Source: a virus. From it: 64,000 nucleotides of DNA. This document shows, one piece after another, positions 44,822 to 53,650 of the stretch. How positions within the stretch are numbered: position 1 is the first letter of the stretch; every line of letters begins with the position of its first letter. A program made the position numbers and the translations under genes. The notes under the pieces are model-generated. The model was not told the origin of the DNA and ran no database searches. It saw only the letters and a list, made by a program, of their open reading frames with translations. The stretch lies in IMG/VR virus record IMGVR_UViG_3300005265_000549, positions 1 to 64,000 of that record, one strand, 5' to 3'.

Positions 44822-45397
44822 ATGAGTCAAATTTGGTTTTCTTCTGATTTTCATTTTTATCATTTTAATATTTTAAAATATTGTAATAGACCTTTTAAAA
44901 ATTTAGAAGAAATGCATATTACTATTTTAAATAATATAAATTCAACTGTGAATGAAAATGATATTTTTTTCATTGTTGGTGATATGACAATAAAACGTGG
45001 AAGTAAACATAAACCTTATCTTTCAAAATTATTTGGAGAATTACCAGGACAAAAACATTTGATTGTTGGAAATCATGATTATTACACAAGAAAATTTTAT
45101 ATTGAACAATGTGGTTTTTTAAGTGTTAATAGAAAAATCACAACTAAACAATATATAATTACTCATGATCCAAAAGATTTTGGTGGAGAATGTATTTTTG
45201 AAAATAAAATTTTAATCCATGGACATACTCATACACATCATCCAGTTTTATTATTTAATGAATTATCAATGTTAAATGGAGAAGCAACCTATGATGTTGG
45301 TGTTGATGCAAATAATTTCAAACCAGTTTCTTTAAAATATATCAAAGAATATTTTAAAAAACCTTACGAAAGAAAACCAAAATATTCTACAAATTAA
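44822..45397 (+). CDS. Calcineurin-like metallophosphoesterase, 191 aa
   Basis: Metal ligands are clear: SSDFHFYH (D9, H11), GDMTI, GNHDYY, and HGHTHTHH near residue 137. Such phage enzymes can act on 2',3'-cyclic or other phosphodiesters. The closeness to RegA and a DHH phosphoesterase suggests nucleotide or RNA turnover. Substrate unknown. Confidence 0.87.
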   Translation: MSQIWFSSDFHFYHFNILKYCNRPFKNLEEMHITILNNINSTVNENDIFFIVGDMTIKRGSKHKPYLSKLFGELPGQKHLIVGNHDYYTRKFYIEQCGFLSVNRKITTKQYIITHDPKDFGGECIFENKILIHGHTHTHHPVLLFNELSMLNGEATYDVGVDANNFKPVSLKYIKEYFKKPYERKPKYSTN

Positions 45398-45414
45398 TAT
45401 TTTTTTGTTATAAT
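45386..45414 (+). promoter_or_regulatory. Class B-like promoter
   Basis: TCTACA 45386-45391, 17 bp, TATAAT 45409-45414, ahead of the DHH gene (ribosome site AAAAAGGAT). The -35 overlaps the end of the preceding gene. Confidence 0.55.
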
Positions 45415-45434
45415 GTAAATAAAAAGGATAAAAG

Positions 45435-46358
45435 ATGTCAAAAATATTTAACGGTGAGCCTTTTGTTTTATTAACCCATTATGATTTAGATGGAGTTGGT
45501 TGTGCATTACTTTTAGAAAAAGTAGCACAAGATCAAATTTTAAATATGACTCCAACTGGTTATAATTCAATTGAAAAAAATGTTAAAAAATTCAATAATA
45601 ATAAAAATTTAATAATTACTGATTTTTCTCCTCATCAAAATATAATTGATATTTTAAATGAAAAATTTGAAAATGTTATTATTATTGATCATCATTTAAG
45701 TTCTTTAGAAGTAGATTTTCCCAAACATTGGAAAACATATATTAACATGAAAGCTTCCGGAACTAAATTATTATATCTTTATCTTAAAAAATTAGGTTAT
45801 AATTTAGAAGGAACAAAACAATTCGTTGAATGTGTTAATGATTATGATTATGTGATGTGGGAAAATATAGATCATTTTAATGATGAAAAACAAAGATGGA
45901 TGAATGCGATATATTTAAATAATATATTTTGGAATTTAAAATTCTTTCCATTTAATCAAAAATTTAAAAACTTTTCATGGACTCCAAATTTATGGAAAAA
46001 AGCTAAAGATCTACAAAATATTAAAGAGCGTGAAATTTCAGAATTTGATAATTATTTAATTGATGATTTTCTACGAATTGTTATGGCGAAAAATTATATA
46101 AGTGATATTTCTTTATTTTACACAAATGAAAAACATTTTGTTATAATGAGGAATAAAAATGAAATGAGTTTTAGATCTAAATTTAATCTAAAATCGTTTT
46201 ATACACAATTAAATGATATAGGTATTCCTGCTGGGGGACATAAAAATGCTGGTGGTGTAAATTTAAAAAATACTGATTATGCTGGTAAAGAGATGGAAGT
46301 GATTGAATTATTTTATAATTTTTTAAAGGAGAATATGAATGGACAAGCAAACAAATAA
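45435..46358 (+). CDS. DHH-family phosphoesterase, 307 aa
   Basis: DHH domain: THYDLDGVGCALLL (H15, D17, D19), IITDFSP, IIDHHLSS near residue 82, and CVNDYDYVMWEN. DHHA1 end: AGGHKNAGGVNL. The family includes RecJ and NrnA-type nucleases hydrolysing ssDNA, nanoRNA or cyclic dinucleotides. The short DHHA1 and length (~310) favour an NrnA-like oligonucleotide or cyclic-nucleotide hydrolase. A cyclic-dinucleotide-degrading (anti-CBASS) role is possible but unproven. Confidence 0.85.
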   Translation: MSKIFNGEPFVLLTHYDLDGVGCALLLEKVAQDQILNMTPTGYNSIEKNVKKFNNNKNLIITDFSPHQNIIDILNEKFENVIIIDHHLSSLEVDFPKHWKTYINMKASGTKLLYLYLKKLGYNLEGTKQFVECVNDYDYVMWENIDHFNDEKQRWMNAIYLNNIFWNLKFFPFNQKFKNFSWTPNLWKKAKDLQNIKEREISEFDNYLIDDFLRIVMAKNYISDISLFYTNEKHFVIMRNKNEMSFRSKFNLKSFYTQLNDIGIPAGGHKNAGGVNLKNTDYAGKEMEVIELFYNFLKENMNGQANK

Positions 46359-46488
46359 AGAATATATGAAAAATGATCAATTCATTAAAGATTGTAAAAA
46401 AGTTGGTATTGAACCAACTAGTCGTCAAGCATCAAAATATAAAATGAAAAAAGGAAAAGTATATAAAACATTAAATAAATTATTTTAA
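46339..46488 (+). CDS. Small basic protein, 49 aa
   Basis: ATG 46339 overlaps the end of the DHH gene by 20 bases; AAGGAG lies upstream. FIKDCKKVGIEPTSRQASKYKMKKGKVYK has the R-Q-A-S-K pattern of a small conserved phage protein of unknown role. Strongly basic, possibly nucleic-acid binding. Confidence 0.6.
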   Translation: MDKQTNKEYMKNDQFIKDCKKVGIEPTSRQASKYKMKKGKVYKTLNKLF

Positions 46489-46499
46489 AAAGGAAATAT

Positions 46500-46733
46500 A
46501 TGAATTCAAAAGTATTTATTAAAAAGGTATATAACAGTTTTAAAATTGATAAAATGAATATTTTTGAAACTATTTTAGCAATTCAAGAAAAATATAATTT
46601 AACAGTTGAAGAAATAGTTGAAATATTAAAAGAAGAAAAAACTTTATTAAAAGATTTAGAATCACATTGTTTAAAGAATGGTTTATTAAAGAATAATAAT
46701 AAAATATTTAATATTGATAATTTATTTTTATGA
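46500..46733 (+). CDS. Hypothetical protein, 77 aa
   Basis: Helical, with KYNLTVEEIVEILKEEKTLLKDLESHCLKNGLL suggesting a short helix-turn-helix-like pair. Unrecognised. Overlaps the next start (ATGA). AAAAGGAAA ribosome site. Confidence 0.55.
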   Translation: MNSKVFIKKVYNSFKIDKMNIFETILAIQEKYNLTVEEIVEILKEEKTLLKDLESHCLKNGLLKNNNKIFNIDNLFL

Positions 46734-47362
46734 AAATAACTGGTTTCAATGCTTATGTAATTTATATTGCTATTAAAAATATTCATTTTTCAAATAGTAA
46801 ATTTGACATCACAAAACATAAAGAAATTCCTTTTAAAGATAAATTAATAAATAACTGGAATAAAACTCGAAGATTAAAAGATGGTAATAAATTTTATGAA
46901 ATAGAAAAAAAATTCAATACATTAAACAGTTTAACTTTCTTATATAGTTCTTATTATATTCATAATTCAAATTTTTATATTCAAGAAATTTTAGAAGATA
47001 ATTTTAATAAAGTTAAGAAAAATTTAGCTGAATTAAAAAATATTAAAGACATTTACACAAATGATTTTTATGATGTTATAATATATTGTAAAGAAAATAA
47101 TTTAAAAGCAAAAGATCTATTTTTTAATGAAGGACGAATTCCTCCAATATTTAATTTAGATATATCGATAAATAGTTTAATAATTTTAAATGAATTATTT
47201 GATATTGTTAAATTAAATGAAAAAAATAAAATTAATGATCTTGAGAAAGAGAGGTGGTTATCTTTTAAAATAATATTGAATAAATACAAACTTATAATTA
47301 ACAATTTTATTACTCAAGAAAATTGGAAAAAAATAACTAATAATATAATAAAAAAAAATTAG
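46730..47362 (+). CDS. Hypothetical protein, 210 aa
   Basis: Lys/Asn-rich, largely helical. KSKFDITKHKEIPF-type start, AKDLFFNEGRIPPIFNLDISINSLIIL in the middle. It resembles T4-like proteins lying just upstream of gene 32 (the gp59 helicase-loader neighbourhood; T4 gp59 is 217 residues and helical), so a gp59-like helicase loader is a reasonable guess from size, composition and position, not from motifs. Confidence 0.5.
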   Translation: MKITGFNAYVIYIAIKNIHFSNSKFDITKHKEIPFKDKLINNWNKTRRLKDGNKFYEIEKKFNTLNSLTFLYSSYYIHNSNFYIQEILEDNFNKVKKNLAELKNIKDIYTNDFYDVIIYCKENNLKAKDLFFNEGRIPPIFNLDISINSLIILNELFDIVKLNEKNKINDLEKERWLSFKIILNKYKLIINNFITQENWKKITNNIIKKN

Positions 47363-47402
47363 TCATGCCGTAAGGTGGACGAAAAATTAAAAGGAAATAA
47401 AA

Positions 47403-48254
47403 ATGAATTTCAAAGATTTTAAAAAACAGCAACAAGAATTTACTGAATCAGTAAAAAAATTAATTCAACCTGCAAAAAATAATTACAAAGATGACCGCTT
47501 TTGGAAATTTACAAAAGATGCTGCAGGTAATGCAAATGCAATAATTAGATTTCTCCCACAAAAAGATTTATCAAAATCTCCTGTTCAATTAATTTATAAA
47601 CATGGTAGTCAAATTAAAGGACGTTGGTTAATTGATGAATGTCCCGTAACTATTGGAAAAAAATGTCCTATTTGTGAATATGCTGGAGAAATCTGGGATT
47701 CAAATGAAGACCTTGCTAGAAAATTATATCGAAGTAAAAGATATGTTGCTAATATTCTAGTTATTGATGATCCTTCTGAACCAGAAAATAATGGCAAAAT
47801 ATTTTTATTTTCATTTGGAAAGAAAATTTATGATAAAATTTTAGAAATTATTGCACCAGAAGACGAAGACGAAGAAAGTTTTAATATTTTTGATTTTGAT
47901 GAAGGTGTTAATTTCAAACTTAAAATAACTCAAGTTGGTGGTCATAATAACTATGATAAATCTAAATTTTTATTAACCAAGAAATCTATTGGTGACGATA
48001 AAAAACAAGAAGAAGTATTTAATTCTTTATATGATCTTGATAAATTTTTAGATCCAGAATTATTTAAAACATATGAAACTTTACAACAAAAATTGAATAG
48101 TATTTTAAATAATACTAATGTTACAACTAAAAATATTCAAGAAGAAATTAAAAAGGAAACTAAATTAGAACCTGTAGAAGAAGTTTCTGAGGAAAATGTA
48201 GAAGAAGTTGATGAAGAAGATATTGATTTTGACGCTTTATTAGCTGACGATTAA
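47403..48254 (+). CDS. 32: Single-stranded DNA-binding protein (T4 gp32-like)
   Basis: 283 residues (T4 301). The basic N-terminus (MNFKDFKKQQQEF) for cooperativity, an OB-fold core with zinc ligands H67, C80, C88 and C91 matching the T4 H-C-C-C order, and an acidic C-terminal tail (EEVSEENVEEVDEEDIDFDALLADD region) for protein contacts. Coats ssDNA in replication, repair and recombination. Followed by a strong terminator. Confidence 0.94.
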   Translation: MNFKDFKKQQQEFTESVKKLIQPAKNNYKDDRFWKFTKDAAGNANAIIRFLPQKDLSKSPVQLIYKHGSQIKGRWLIDECPVTIGKKCPICEYAGEIWDSNEDLARKLYRSKRYVANILVIDDPSEPENNGKIFLFSFGKKIYDKILEIIAPEDEDEESFNIFDFDEGVNFKLKITQVGGHNNYDKSKFLLTKKSIGDDKKQEEVFNSLYDLDKFLDPELFKTYETLQQKLNSILNNTNVTTKNIQEEIKKETKLEPVEEVSEENVEEVDEEDIDFDALLADD

Positions 48255-48275
48255 TTTTTTATAATTACTTATATT

Positions 48276-48332
48276 ATAGAGGAAGAAGATTTAATTTGTT
48301 CCAGTTTTTAAATCTTCTTCCTCTATTTTTTT
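48276..48332 (+). terminator. Rho-independent terminator between convergent regions
   Basis: ATAGAGGAAGAAGATTTAA (48276-48294) pairs exactly with 48308-48326 (19 bp) around a 13-nt loop and is followed by TTTTTT. It terminates plus-strand transcription after gene 32. The stem overlaps the last codons of the minus-strand small terminase gene, so it may also act on the opposing transcript, though there is no long T-run on that side. Confidence 0.88.
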
Positions 48333-48722
48333 GATTAATTCAGAAAGAGTTGAACGAATAATTTTTTTATCAATATTTTCATTATTTTCATTATTTTCTA
48401 ATTTTTCAGAATTATTTTTATCTATATCTCTAATTTTTTCATGTAAATCTAATAAACTTTTTGATGAATCTGTTAATACTTTTACTGCATTAGCTGCTGC
48501 TTCAACAGCTCTAGGAGAAGGAGAAGTTTTTGCTTCTTGAACAGAAGTATCAATTAATTCTGATCCTCTAACAATAGAACGAATTAAATTTTCACGAACA
48601 AAATTATAATCATCTAATATATCTTCAACAGTTCCTTTTGATTCGACTTCAACAGCATCTAATTCAGCAGGTTCTCTTAAATTTTCATCTTCTTCAAATA
48701 TATCATTTATATTTCTAGACAT
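48291..48722 (-). CDS. 16: Terminase small subunit (T4 gp16-like)
   Basis: 143 residues. DYNFVRENLIRSIVRGSELIDTSVQEAKTSPSPRAVEAAANAVKVLTDSSKSLLDLHEKI is the coiled-coil core pattern of T4 gp16 (D-Y-x-x-x-R...E-A-x-x-S-x-x-P-R-A-x-E-x-A), flanked by acidic ends. It recognises DNA and regulates the large terminase ATPase. Its gene is ~8 kb away from gp17, unlike T4, where 16 and 17 are adjacent. Confidence 0.82.
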   Translation of the reverse strand: MSRNINDIFEEDENLREPAELDAVEVESKGTVEDILDDYNFVRENLIRSIVRGSELIDTSVQEAKTSPSPRAVEAAANAVKVLTDSSKSLLDLHEKIRDIDKNNSEKLENNENNENIDKKIIRSTLSELIKKIEEEDLKTGTN

Positions 48723-48723
48723 T

Positions 48724-49425
48724 TTAATTCTCCGTAATAGTAGTCACAATATTTGGATCATGCCAATCATGACTAATATTTGCTATAATTTTATCTTGTT
48801 CATTTTGAAAATTAACATCAATATGTTCAATTAATGATTCAGGTAAATCTGAAGGATAAATAAATCCTTTTAAAGTCAAACTTAATGTTGCTTGAAAATT
48901 TCTAAAAGATTCTTCTTCTCTTGTTAATTCCAATTCATTTTCTAAAGAAACATCATTTAAAACTATATTAACATCTCTAATAAAATTTAAATAAGGTAAT
49001 TCTTTTACATCAAAATTTAAATCAGGTTTAAAAAAATATAAAATTTGTTCTAAAATTTGCCAAAAATCATTTTGATATTTTGTTCTTACTGTTACTTCAA
49101 AATTAAAATTATATGGTATTCCTTCAAACATATATTTTCCATCTTCAACATTAATAGTATTTAAACTATTCATTTTTCTTACTGGATCATATTGAAGTCC
49201 AGTAATGATAAATCCAATGACTGGTAATATTAAAGAACTAGCACCAACATCATCTTTTTGTGTAAGCATATAACTAATTTTATTTTTTGATGCATATATT
49301 AAAGGTACTTTAATATTTTTAATTTCATTATCATCATCATCTAATCGTTTAACATTTATATCTGAAAATATTTTTGAAATAACAATAATATATGTTCTAA
49401 CTATATTGTGGTACCAATATGCCAT
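48724..49425 (-). CDS. 15: Tail completion/sheath stabilizer (T4 gp15-like)
   Basis: 233 residues. The N-terminal YWYHNIVRTYIIVISKIFSDINVKRL, then IKVPLIYASKNKISYML, SLILPVIGFIITGLQYDPVRKMN and a beta-rich end resemble the T4 gp15 tail-terminator family, which caps the tail tube and contracts sheath and binds the neck. Match by pattern only. One base after the small terminase start. Confidence 0.72.
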   Translation of the reverse strand: MAYWYHNIVRTYIIVISKIFSDINVKRLDDDDNEIKNIKVPLIYASKNKISYMLTQKDDVGASSLILPVIGFIITGLQYDPVRKMNSLNTINVEDGKYMFEGIPYNFNFEVTVRTKYQNDFWQILEQILYFFKPDLNFDVKELPYLNFIRDVNIVLNDVSLENELELTREEESFRNFQATLSLTLKGFIYPSDLPESLIEHIDVNFQNEQDKIIANISHDWHDPNIVTTITEN

Positions 49426-51117
49426 TTAAATTGCTCCCATAATTAAAGATAAAGTATCATCATCCGAAGAAACTTTCATGTCTGGTGGTTGAATAATATT
49501 ATTTGTATTTAATAAATTATTTGTATTTTGAACATTTTCTGTTCTAATTATTTTTTCTTCATTTACTAAATTAGATATTTGTTTAGTTTTTTGTTTTAAT
49601 CTTTCATCTTTCTTAAGTTGTAATTCTTTTTTAGGTATTTCTTGACTATAACCAAATTCATCAATTTGTGAAATTTCTTTTGGTTGTGTTTCATTATCTG
49701 AAGTAAACCAACTAAACAATCTATCTTTTATTTTCAATACAAAACTTCGAATTAATTTCATTAAATCTAAATCAGGAATTTTAATATTATCAAGACTAAA
49801 TTTTTCTTTTAAAGAAATAAATATTTCTTTTATATATTCATATAAACTTTCAAATGGTGAAAATATAATATCACTTAAATTATTAAATAATGCTGCTGCT
49901 GATGATTTTACTAAATCTAAATTACCTGTGAATATTCCTTTAATTAAATCAATAAAACTTCTAATAGAAGATGTAACATTTTCTAAAAATACATTAACAG
50001 ATGTAGTTATTTTAGTAGCTAAATCAGAAAAACCAAGAAAATTCAATATCCATGAAGCAGCTCCTGTTAACATTTTAATTAAACCACCAATTAAAGAATC
50101 AAATATTCCAATTAAACCTTCTTTTATTCCACCAATAATACCATCTTTTTTAAATCCTTTCATAAAACCTTTTACAAAAGAATAAGCACTCATAATCACT
50201 GTTAAAGGTAAAGTGATTTTTCCTAAGATTTCACCAAAACTTTTAGAAAATTTTAATACTTTTCCTATTATTCCTCCTACTTTTTTAGAATCTTTTGCTA
50301 ATTTAAATGTCCATTTAAAAAAATTTATAATAGGATCAATAATTTTTCTAATTACTTTAATAAAACCCTTTACAAAACCACCCATTTTTTTAATAATTTT
50401 TATTTCACTAACAGCTTTTTTTACATCTAAAAATAAATCAACTAATGGTTTAAATAATTTAAATAATTTTCCACCAGTTATTTTATTTAAATACTTAAAA
50501 CTTTTTGTTAAACCTTCAAGATATCCTTTGACAACCATAAAAGGTACAACTAATGCTGCAACAATAATTCCTATCGTTGTCAATATTCCTTTAACAAAAT
50601 TATTTTCAATTTTTGGTTTTTCTTTACCTTGATCTACTAAATCTTCTAATAATTCATTAGTTTTTTCTGAAGTTCTTATTTGTTCTTCTTGTTTTTGTTC
50701 AGCAAAAAAATCATTTTTAGGAGTAGTATTTTTAATAATATTATCTAATTTTTCATTTGTATCTTCTGAATTATCATTTAATTCTTCTTGATTTTCTTCA
50801 CTTTCATTTAAATCATCATTAGCATCTGTTTTTTCAAATTTTAATAAATCATTTATTTTATCACCAAGTAAGGCTAACATAGGTGAGCCTGTTGATAAAC
50901 CAATTCCTTTCAATAAAGATCCTGGTCTTAACAGACTTTTAAAAGAAGTAAGCTGTTTTGCGGCATTTTGAGCGAGTTGTGTGCGATAACCTTCAGAACT
51001 TTTTTCTGATGCTTTTTGAGTCTTAACAATTTTTTCACCAACTTCTTTAATTGTTTTTTCAGAAGCTGGTTGATTTTCTTTATTTATTTTACTTTTAACT
51101 TCTTTACTATTTTCCAC
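49426..51117 (-). CDS. Probable tail tape-measure protein
   Basis: 563 residues, like T4 gp29 (590). Long helical, with repeated hydrophobic Gly/Phe/Ile-rich segments (about 175-420, e.g. GILTTIGIIVAALVVPFMVV, KVLKFSKSFGEILGKITLPLTVI) between polar coiled coils. Such membrane-like segments are typical of tape measures, which set tail length and may help DNA pass the inner membrane. The two small/medium genes after it (upstream in transcription) look like a tape-measure chaperone and a gp26-type assembly protein, the usual neighbours. Alternative: a baseplate hub component. Confidence 0.68.
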   Translation of the reverse strand: MENSKEVKSKINKENQPASEKTIKEVGEKIVKTQKASEKSSEGYRTQLAQNAAKQLTSFKSLLRPGSLLKGIGLSTGSPMLALLGDKINDLLKFEKTDANDDLNESEENQEELNDNSEDTNEKLDNIIKNTTPKNDFFAEQKQEEQIRTSEKTNELLEDLVDQGKEKPKIENNFVKGILTTIGIIVAALVVPFMVVKGYLEGLTKSFKYLNKITGGKLFKLFKPLVDLFLDVKKAVSEIKIIKKMGGFVKGFIKVIRKIIDPIINFFKWTFKLAKDSKKVGGIIGKVLKFSKSFGEILGKITLPLTVIMSAYSFVKGFMKGFKKDGIIGGIKEGLIGIFDSLIGGLIKMLTGAASWILNFLGFSDLATKITTSVNVFLENVTSSIRSFIDLIKGIFTGNLDLVKSSAAALFNNLSDIIFSPFESLYEYIKEIFISLKEKFSLDNIKIPDLDLMKLIRSFVLKIKDRLFSWFTSDNETQPKEISQIDEFGYSQEIPKKELQLKKDERLKQKTKQISNLVNEEKIIRTENVQNTNNLLNTNNIIQPPDMKVSSDDDTLSLIMGAI

Positions 51118-51313
51118 TATTTTTTGCTCTCTTTTTTTCTTCTTTTAGTTGTTTTAATAATATAGAAGAATAAATTTCCATTTCATAAGGAATCATATTT
51201 TCAACTTCAGTTAATGAATAATCTGAATATCTAACAAAATCAGCAATACTTTCATATAAATCTACTAAAGATTTACTTTTATATAATTCTATAATAAATT
51301 CAAAAAATGACAT
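51107..51313 (-). CDS. Possible tape-measure chaperone / assembly protein, 68 aa
   Basis: Helical; the C-terminal MIPYEMEIYSSILLKQLKEEKKRAK fits the P-Y-x-E...Y...E-K-K pattern of small tail-assembly chaperones encoded before tape measures. Overlaps the tape-measure start by 11 bases and abuts the gp26-like gene. Confidence 0.55.
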   Translation of the reverse strand: MSFFEFIIELYKSKSLVDLYESIADFVRYSDYSLTEVENMIPYEMEIYSSILLKQLKEEKKRAKNSGK

Positions 51314-52002
51314 TAGAAAAAATCTATAATTTCTTCAGTTTCAAATTCGTTTTCTTTACCACAATTAGTACAAATAAATTTAAAAGCTATTTTAATTTTA
51401 GGTAATCTTTCTAAACCATCAGATATTTTTTTAATTTCTTGGTTTGTTAAATTAAAAAGAATATTTTCTTTAAATTCTTTAATAGTAAAATCATTATAAA
51501 CTATTTCCTCATAAACAATTGATTTTATTGAAGAACATATTAAATCAATTACTTCAAGTTTATCATTTTCAAAAAGAAGATTAATATTGGGTAAAATCAT
51601 CTGAACAACTAATTTATCATTCACAGAAACTGTTTCTATTTCTTTATTAATATTTTCAAATTTTAAAGATTCTTCTAAATTAACAGCGAACAAAGTATTT
51701 TTTTTACAATATTTACATTTTAAACTACCTTCAATTTCTTCACCAGTTGATTTCATTCTAATACTTAAAATTAGATAAAAGAAATCAACCATATTTAATT
51801 CTTTTATATTAAAATCTTTAGTAACTACACAATTTTCAATTAGAATATTGAATATTTTTAATATTTCTTCTTTATTTTCTGTATTGATTGATGTTAATAA
51901 AGATTTTTCTTCTTTAATAACAAAAGGTTTTATTTCAATAATTTTTTTTGAAACTGGTAACGTTATTGAATGTATTGGAACTTGTAAAATAGGTAATGCC
52001 AT
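51313..52002 (-). CDS. 26: Baseplate hub assembly protein (T4 gp26-like)
   Basis: 229 residues. IEIKPFVIKEEKSLLTSINTENKEEILKIFNILIENCVV and DFFYLILSIRMKSTGEEI match the T4 baseplate family (R-P-F-x-x-K-E-E-K-x-L-L...L-R-x-K-S-x-G-E). Two zinc pairs, CKYCKK (about residue 100) and CTNCGK near the C-terminus, support a treble-clef insertion. It helps assemble the central hub. GGAGATAG ribosome site on the minus strand. Confidence 0.8.
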   Translation of the reverse strand: MALPILQVPIHSITLPVSKKIIEIKPFVIKEEKSLLTSINTENKEEILKIFNILIENCVVTKDFNIKELNMVDFFYLILSIRMKSTGEEIEGSLKCKYCKKNTLFAVNLEESLKFENINKEIETVSVNDKLVVQMILPNINLLFENDKLEVIDLICSSIKSIVYEEIVYNDFTIKEFKENILFNLTNQEIKKISDGLERLPKIKIAFKFICTNCGKENEFETEEIIDFF

Positions 52003-52020
52003 AATCTATCTCCTCGATAA

Positions 52021-52878
52021 TCATTTAAAAAAAGTTTTTGCTTTTTCAATCATACCCTTAGTAAAAGATTGTTTCTTTTCTTCTAATACTGGTGGAATAT
52101 ATTTTTTAACTTCAGTTGCTGCATGTTTTACATCTTCAGGAATTAAATTATTTATATGTGATGGAATATTTTTAATATTCTCTGGTATAGGAATTTGTTT
52201 TGTAATAGATAATGGATCATGTGAAACTTCTTCCGGAATCCATTTTTCTATTTCAAGTGGTAATTTAGGAATTTCAAATGGTAATTTAAGAATCTTAAAC
52301 GTTGATTTATTTGTATCTTCTTCATGATGCAAAGGACTTTTAGCAGCAACTGAATGATTAACTTCTATATTTTCATATTCTAATTTAAGAAAATTAAATG
52401 ATATTGAATATTCTAATAAAGTATCTGAATTTTCCCATGCTAAATCTAAAGCTGAAATATTTGTTGGATATGCTTCAATTATTTTTACCTTATGAATAAC
52501 ATTACCAATTCTATCTAATAAATCAATATCAATATTACAACTATATGATTCTTTGAAACCATATTTACCTTCACTAAAAATATAAGCTGACCATTGAGTA
52601 AATAATTTGGTGATAAAACCATCACCATCAATAAAAAAATTTATAGTAATAGGATCATAATCAGCTCCACTAACAAACTTTCTATAATAACCATCAACTA
52701 AAAATTTAGATTCATTAAATGTAACTCCAGGGATTTGAATATTTTTACAAGCAAAAGATAATAATTCAGAATGTGGTAATTCTGGAAGATTAAAAAAATT
52801 CACTCTAAATAAATTAGATCTCGCAAAACCTGAAGAAAATTTTTGAACAAAATCATTTATAGAAAGATTATTTGCCAT
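52021..52878 (-). CDS. Long tail-tube paralogue (gp19/gp54-type), 285 aa
   Basis: The N-terminal ~180 residues repeat the gp19 plan seen at 53140: VQKFSSGFARSNLFRVNF, SFACKNIQIPGVTFNESKFLVDG, ITINFFIDGDGFITKLFTQW, AYPTNISALDLAWENSDTLLEYSISFNFL. A ~100-residue Pro/Glu/Lys extension with P-x-x-I-P repeats follows (PFEIPKLPLEIEKWIPEEV). Most likely a baseplate protein that starts the tube (gp54- or gp48-like role), or a tube protein with an outer arm. Confidence 0.75.
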   Translation of the reverse strand: MANNLSINDFVQKFSSGFARSNLFRVNFFNLPELPHSELLSFACKNIQIPGVTFNESKFLVDGYYRKFVSGADYDPITINFFIDGDGFITKLFTQWSAYIFSEGKYGFKESYSCNIDIDLLDRIGNVIHKVKIIEAYPTNISALDLAWENSDTLLEYSISFNFLKLEYENIEVNHSVAAKSPLHHEEDTNKSTFKILKLPFEIPKLPLEIEKWIPEEVSHDPLSITKQIPIPENIKNIPSHINNLIPEDVKHAATEVKKYIPPVLEEKKQSFTKGMIEKAKTFFK

Positions 52879-53121
52879 TTATAATGATTCTTTCAAACCT
52901 TTATTTAATGTTCTCAATAGTTCTTTAACCATTTTTTTATTTTCTAATAATTTTTTAGAAAACATCAATGGATAAAAACCTTTACCATCTAATTTATATG
53001 TGACAGTGATATAATCATTTTTATCTGGTTTTGACATTCCAGTATATTCTAAAATTTCACCAGATTGAGTTGTTGTTGTTTCTTCATTTAATTCATTGAA
53101 TATTTCATTAAAAGATTTCAT
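52879..53121 (-). CDS. Small protein with capsid-targeting-like N-terminus, 80 aa
   Basis: M-K-S-F-N-E-I-F-N-E-L-N-E-E resembles the leader of the cargo block and contains L-N-E. The rest is a beta segment (DYITVTYKLDGKGFYPLMF) and a basic helix. Placed between two tail-tube-type genes. Possibly head-packaged, or the leader similarity is chance. Confidence 0.55.
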   Translation of the reverse strand: MKSFNEIFNELNEETTTTQSGEILEYTGMSKPDKNDYITVTYKLDGKGFYPLMFSKKLLENKKMVKELLRTLNKGLKESL

Positions 53122-53139
53122 TTAATATTTTCCTTTTTA

Positions 53140-53637
53140 TCAAGATCTTTCCCAATGACTAAAACTAAATGTTACACCATATTCTAAAATAGTATCAGCA
53201 TTTTCAAAACCTAAGTCCATAGGATCAATAGTTGTAGGCCAACAATTAATTAATTTATATTTTCCATTATCTGATTCAGAACCATCACGATTTAATTGAA
53301 TAACTTGAGCGGTTCTAAAATATTCTGATAATTGACCTGCACCTTTAGCTTCACCATTAGCAATAATATCAGTTTGCCATTTATCTAATTGAGTTCTAAT
53401 TAAATAATCTTCATCATTTAGAATTGTTATAGTCCAATCATCAAATGTAATATCTCCACCAATTTTTATTGTGTTATTAAGATATTTCACTTCTATTGGA
53501 TTTATTGTTTTACCTGGAATTTGAGCAGCTTTACAAGTGAATTCAAGTTTTTGGCTTAAACCATCAATAAAAACTTTATATAAATTTGCTCTTGCTCCAA
53601 TAGTAAAATTTGAAACAAAATCATTAACTGTACTCAT
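53140..53637 (-). CDS. 19: Tail tube protein (T4 gp19-like)
   Basis: 165 residues, exactly T4 gp19 size (163). NDFVSNFTIGARANLYKVFI, FTCKAAQIPGKTINPIEVKY, DWTITILNDEDYLIRTQLDKW and LGFENADTILEYGVTFSFSHWE are gp19 features. Hexameric rings of it form the inner tube. Ribosome site AGGAGA. Confidence 0.92.
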   Translation of the reverse strand: MSTVNDFVSNFTIGARANLYKVFIDGLSQKLEFTCKAAQIPGKTINPIEVKYLNNTIKIGGDITFDDWTITILNDEDYLIRTQLDKWQTDIIANGEAKGAGQLSEYFRTAQVIQLNRDGSESDNGKYKLINCWPTTIDPMDLGFENADTILEYGVTFSFSHWERS

Positions 53638-53650
53638 TTAATTTTCTCCT

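Noticed and set aside
45435-46358. Calling the DHH protein a RecJ exonuclease
   Set aside because: It lacks RecJ length and OB domain; the short DHHA1 form fits NrnA-type hydrolases better.
49928-50632. Plus-strand ORFs opposite the tape-measure gene
   Set aside because: Antisense to a long minus-strand gene; their Pro/Ile-rich translations arise from reversed Lys/Phe/Gly codons.
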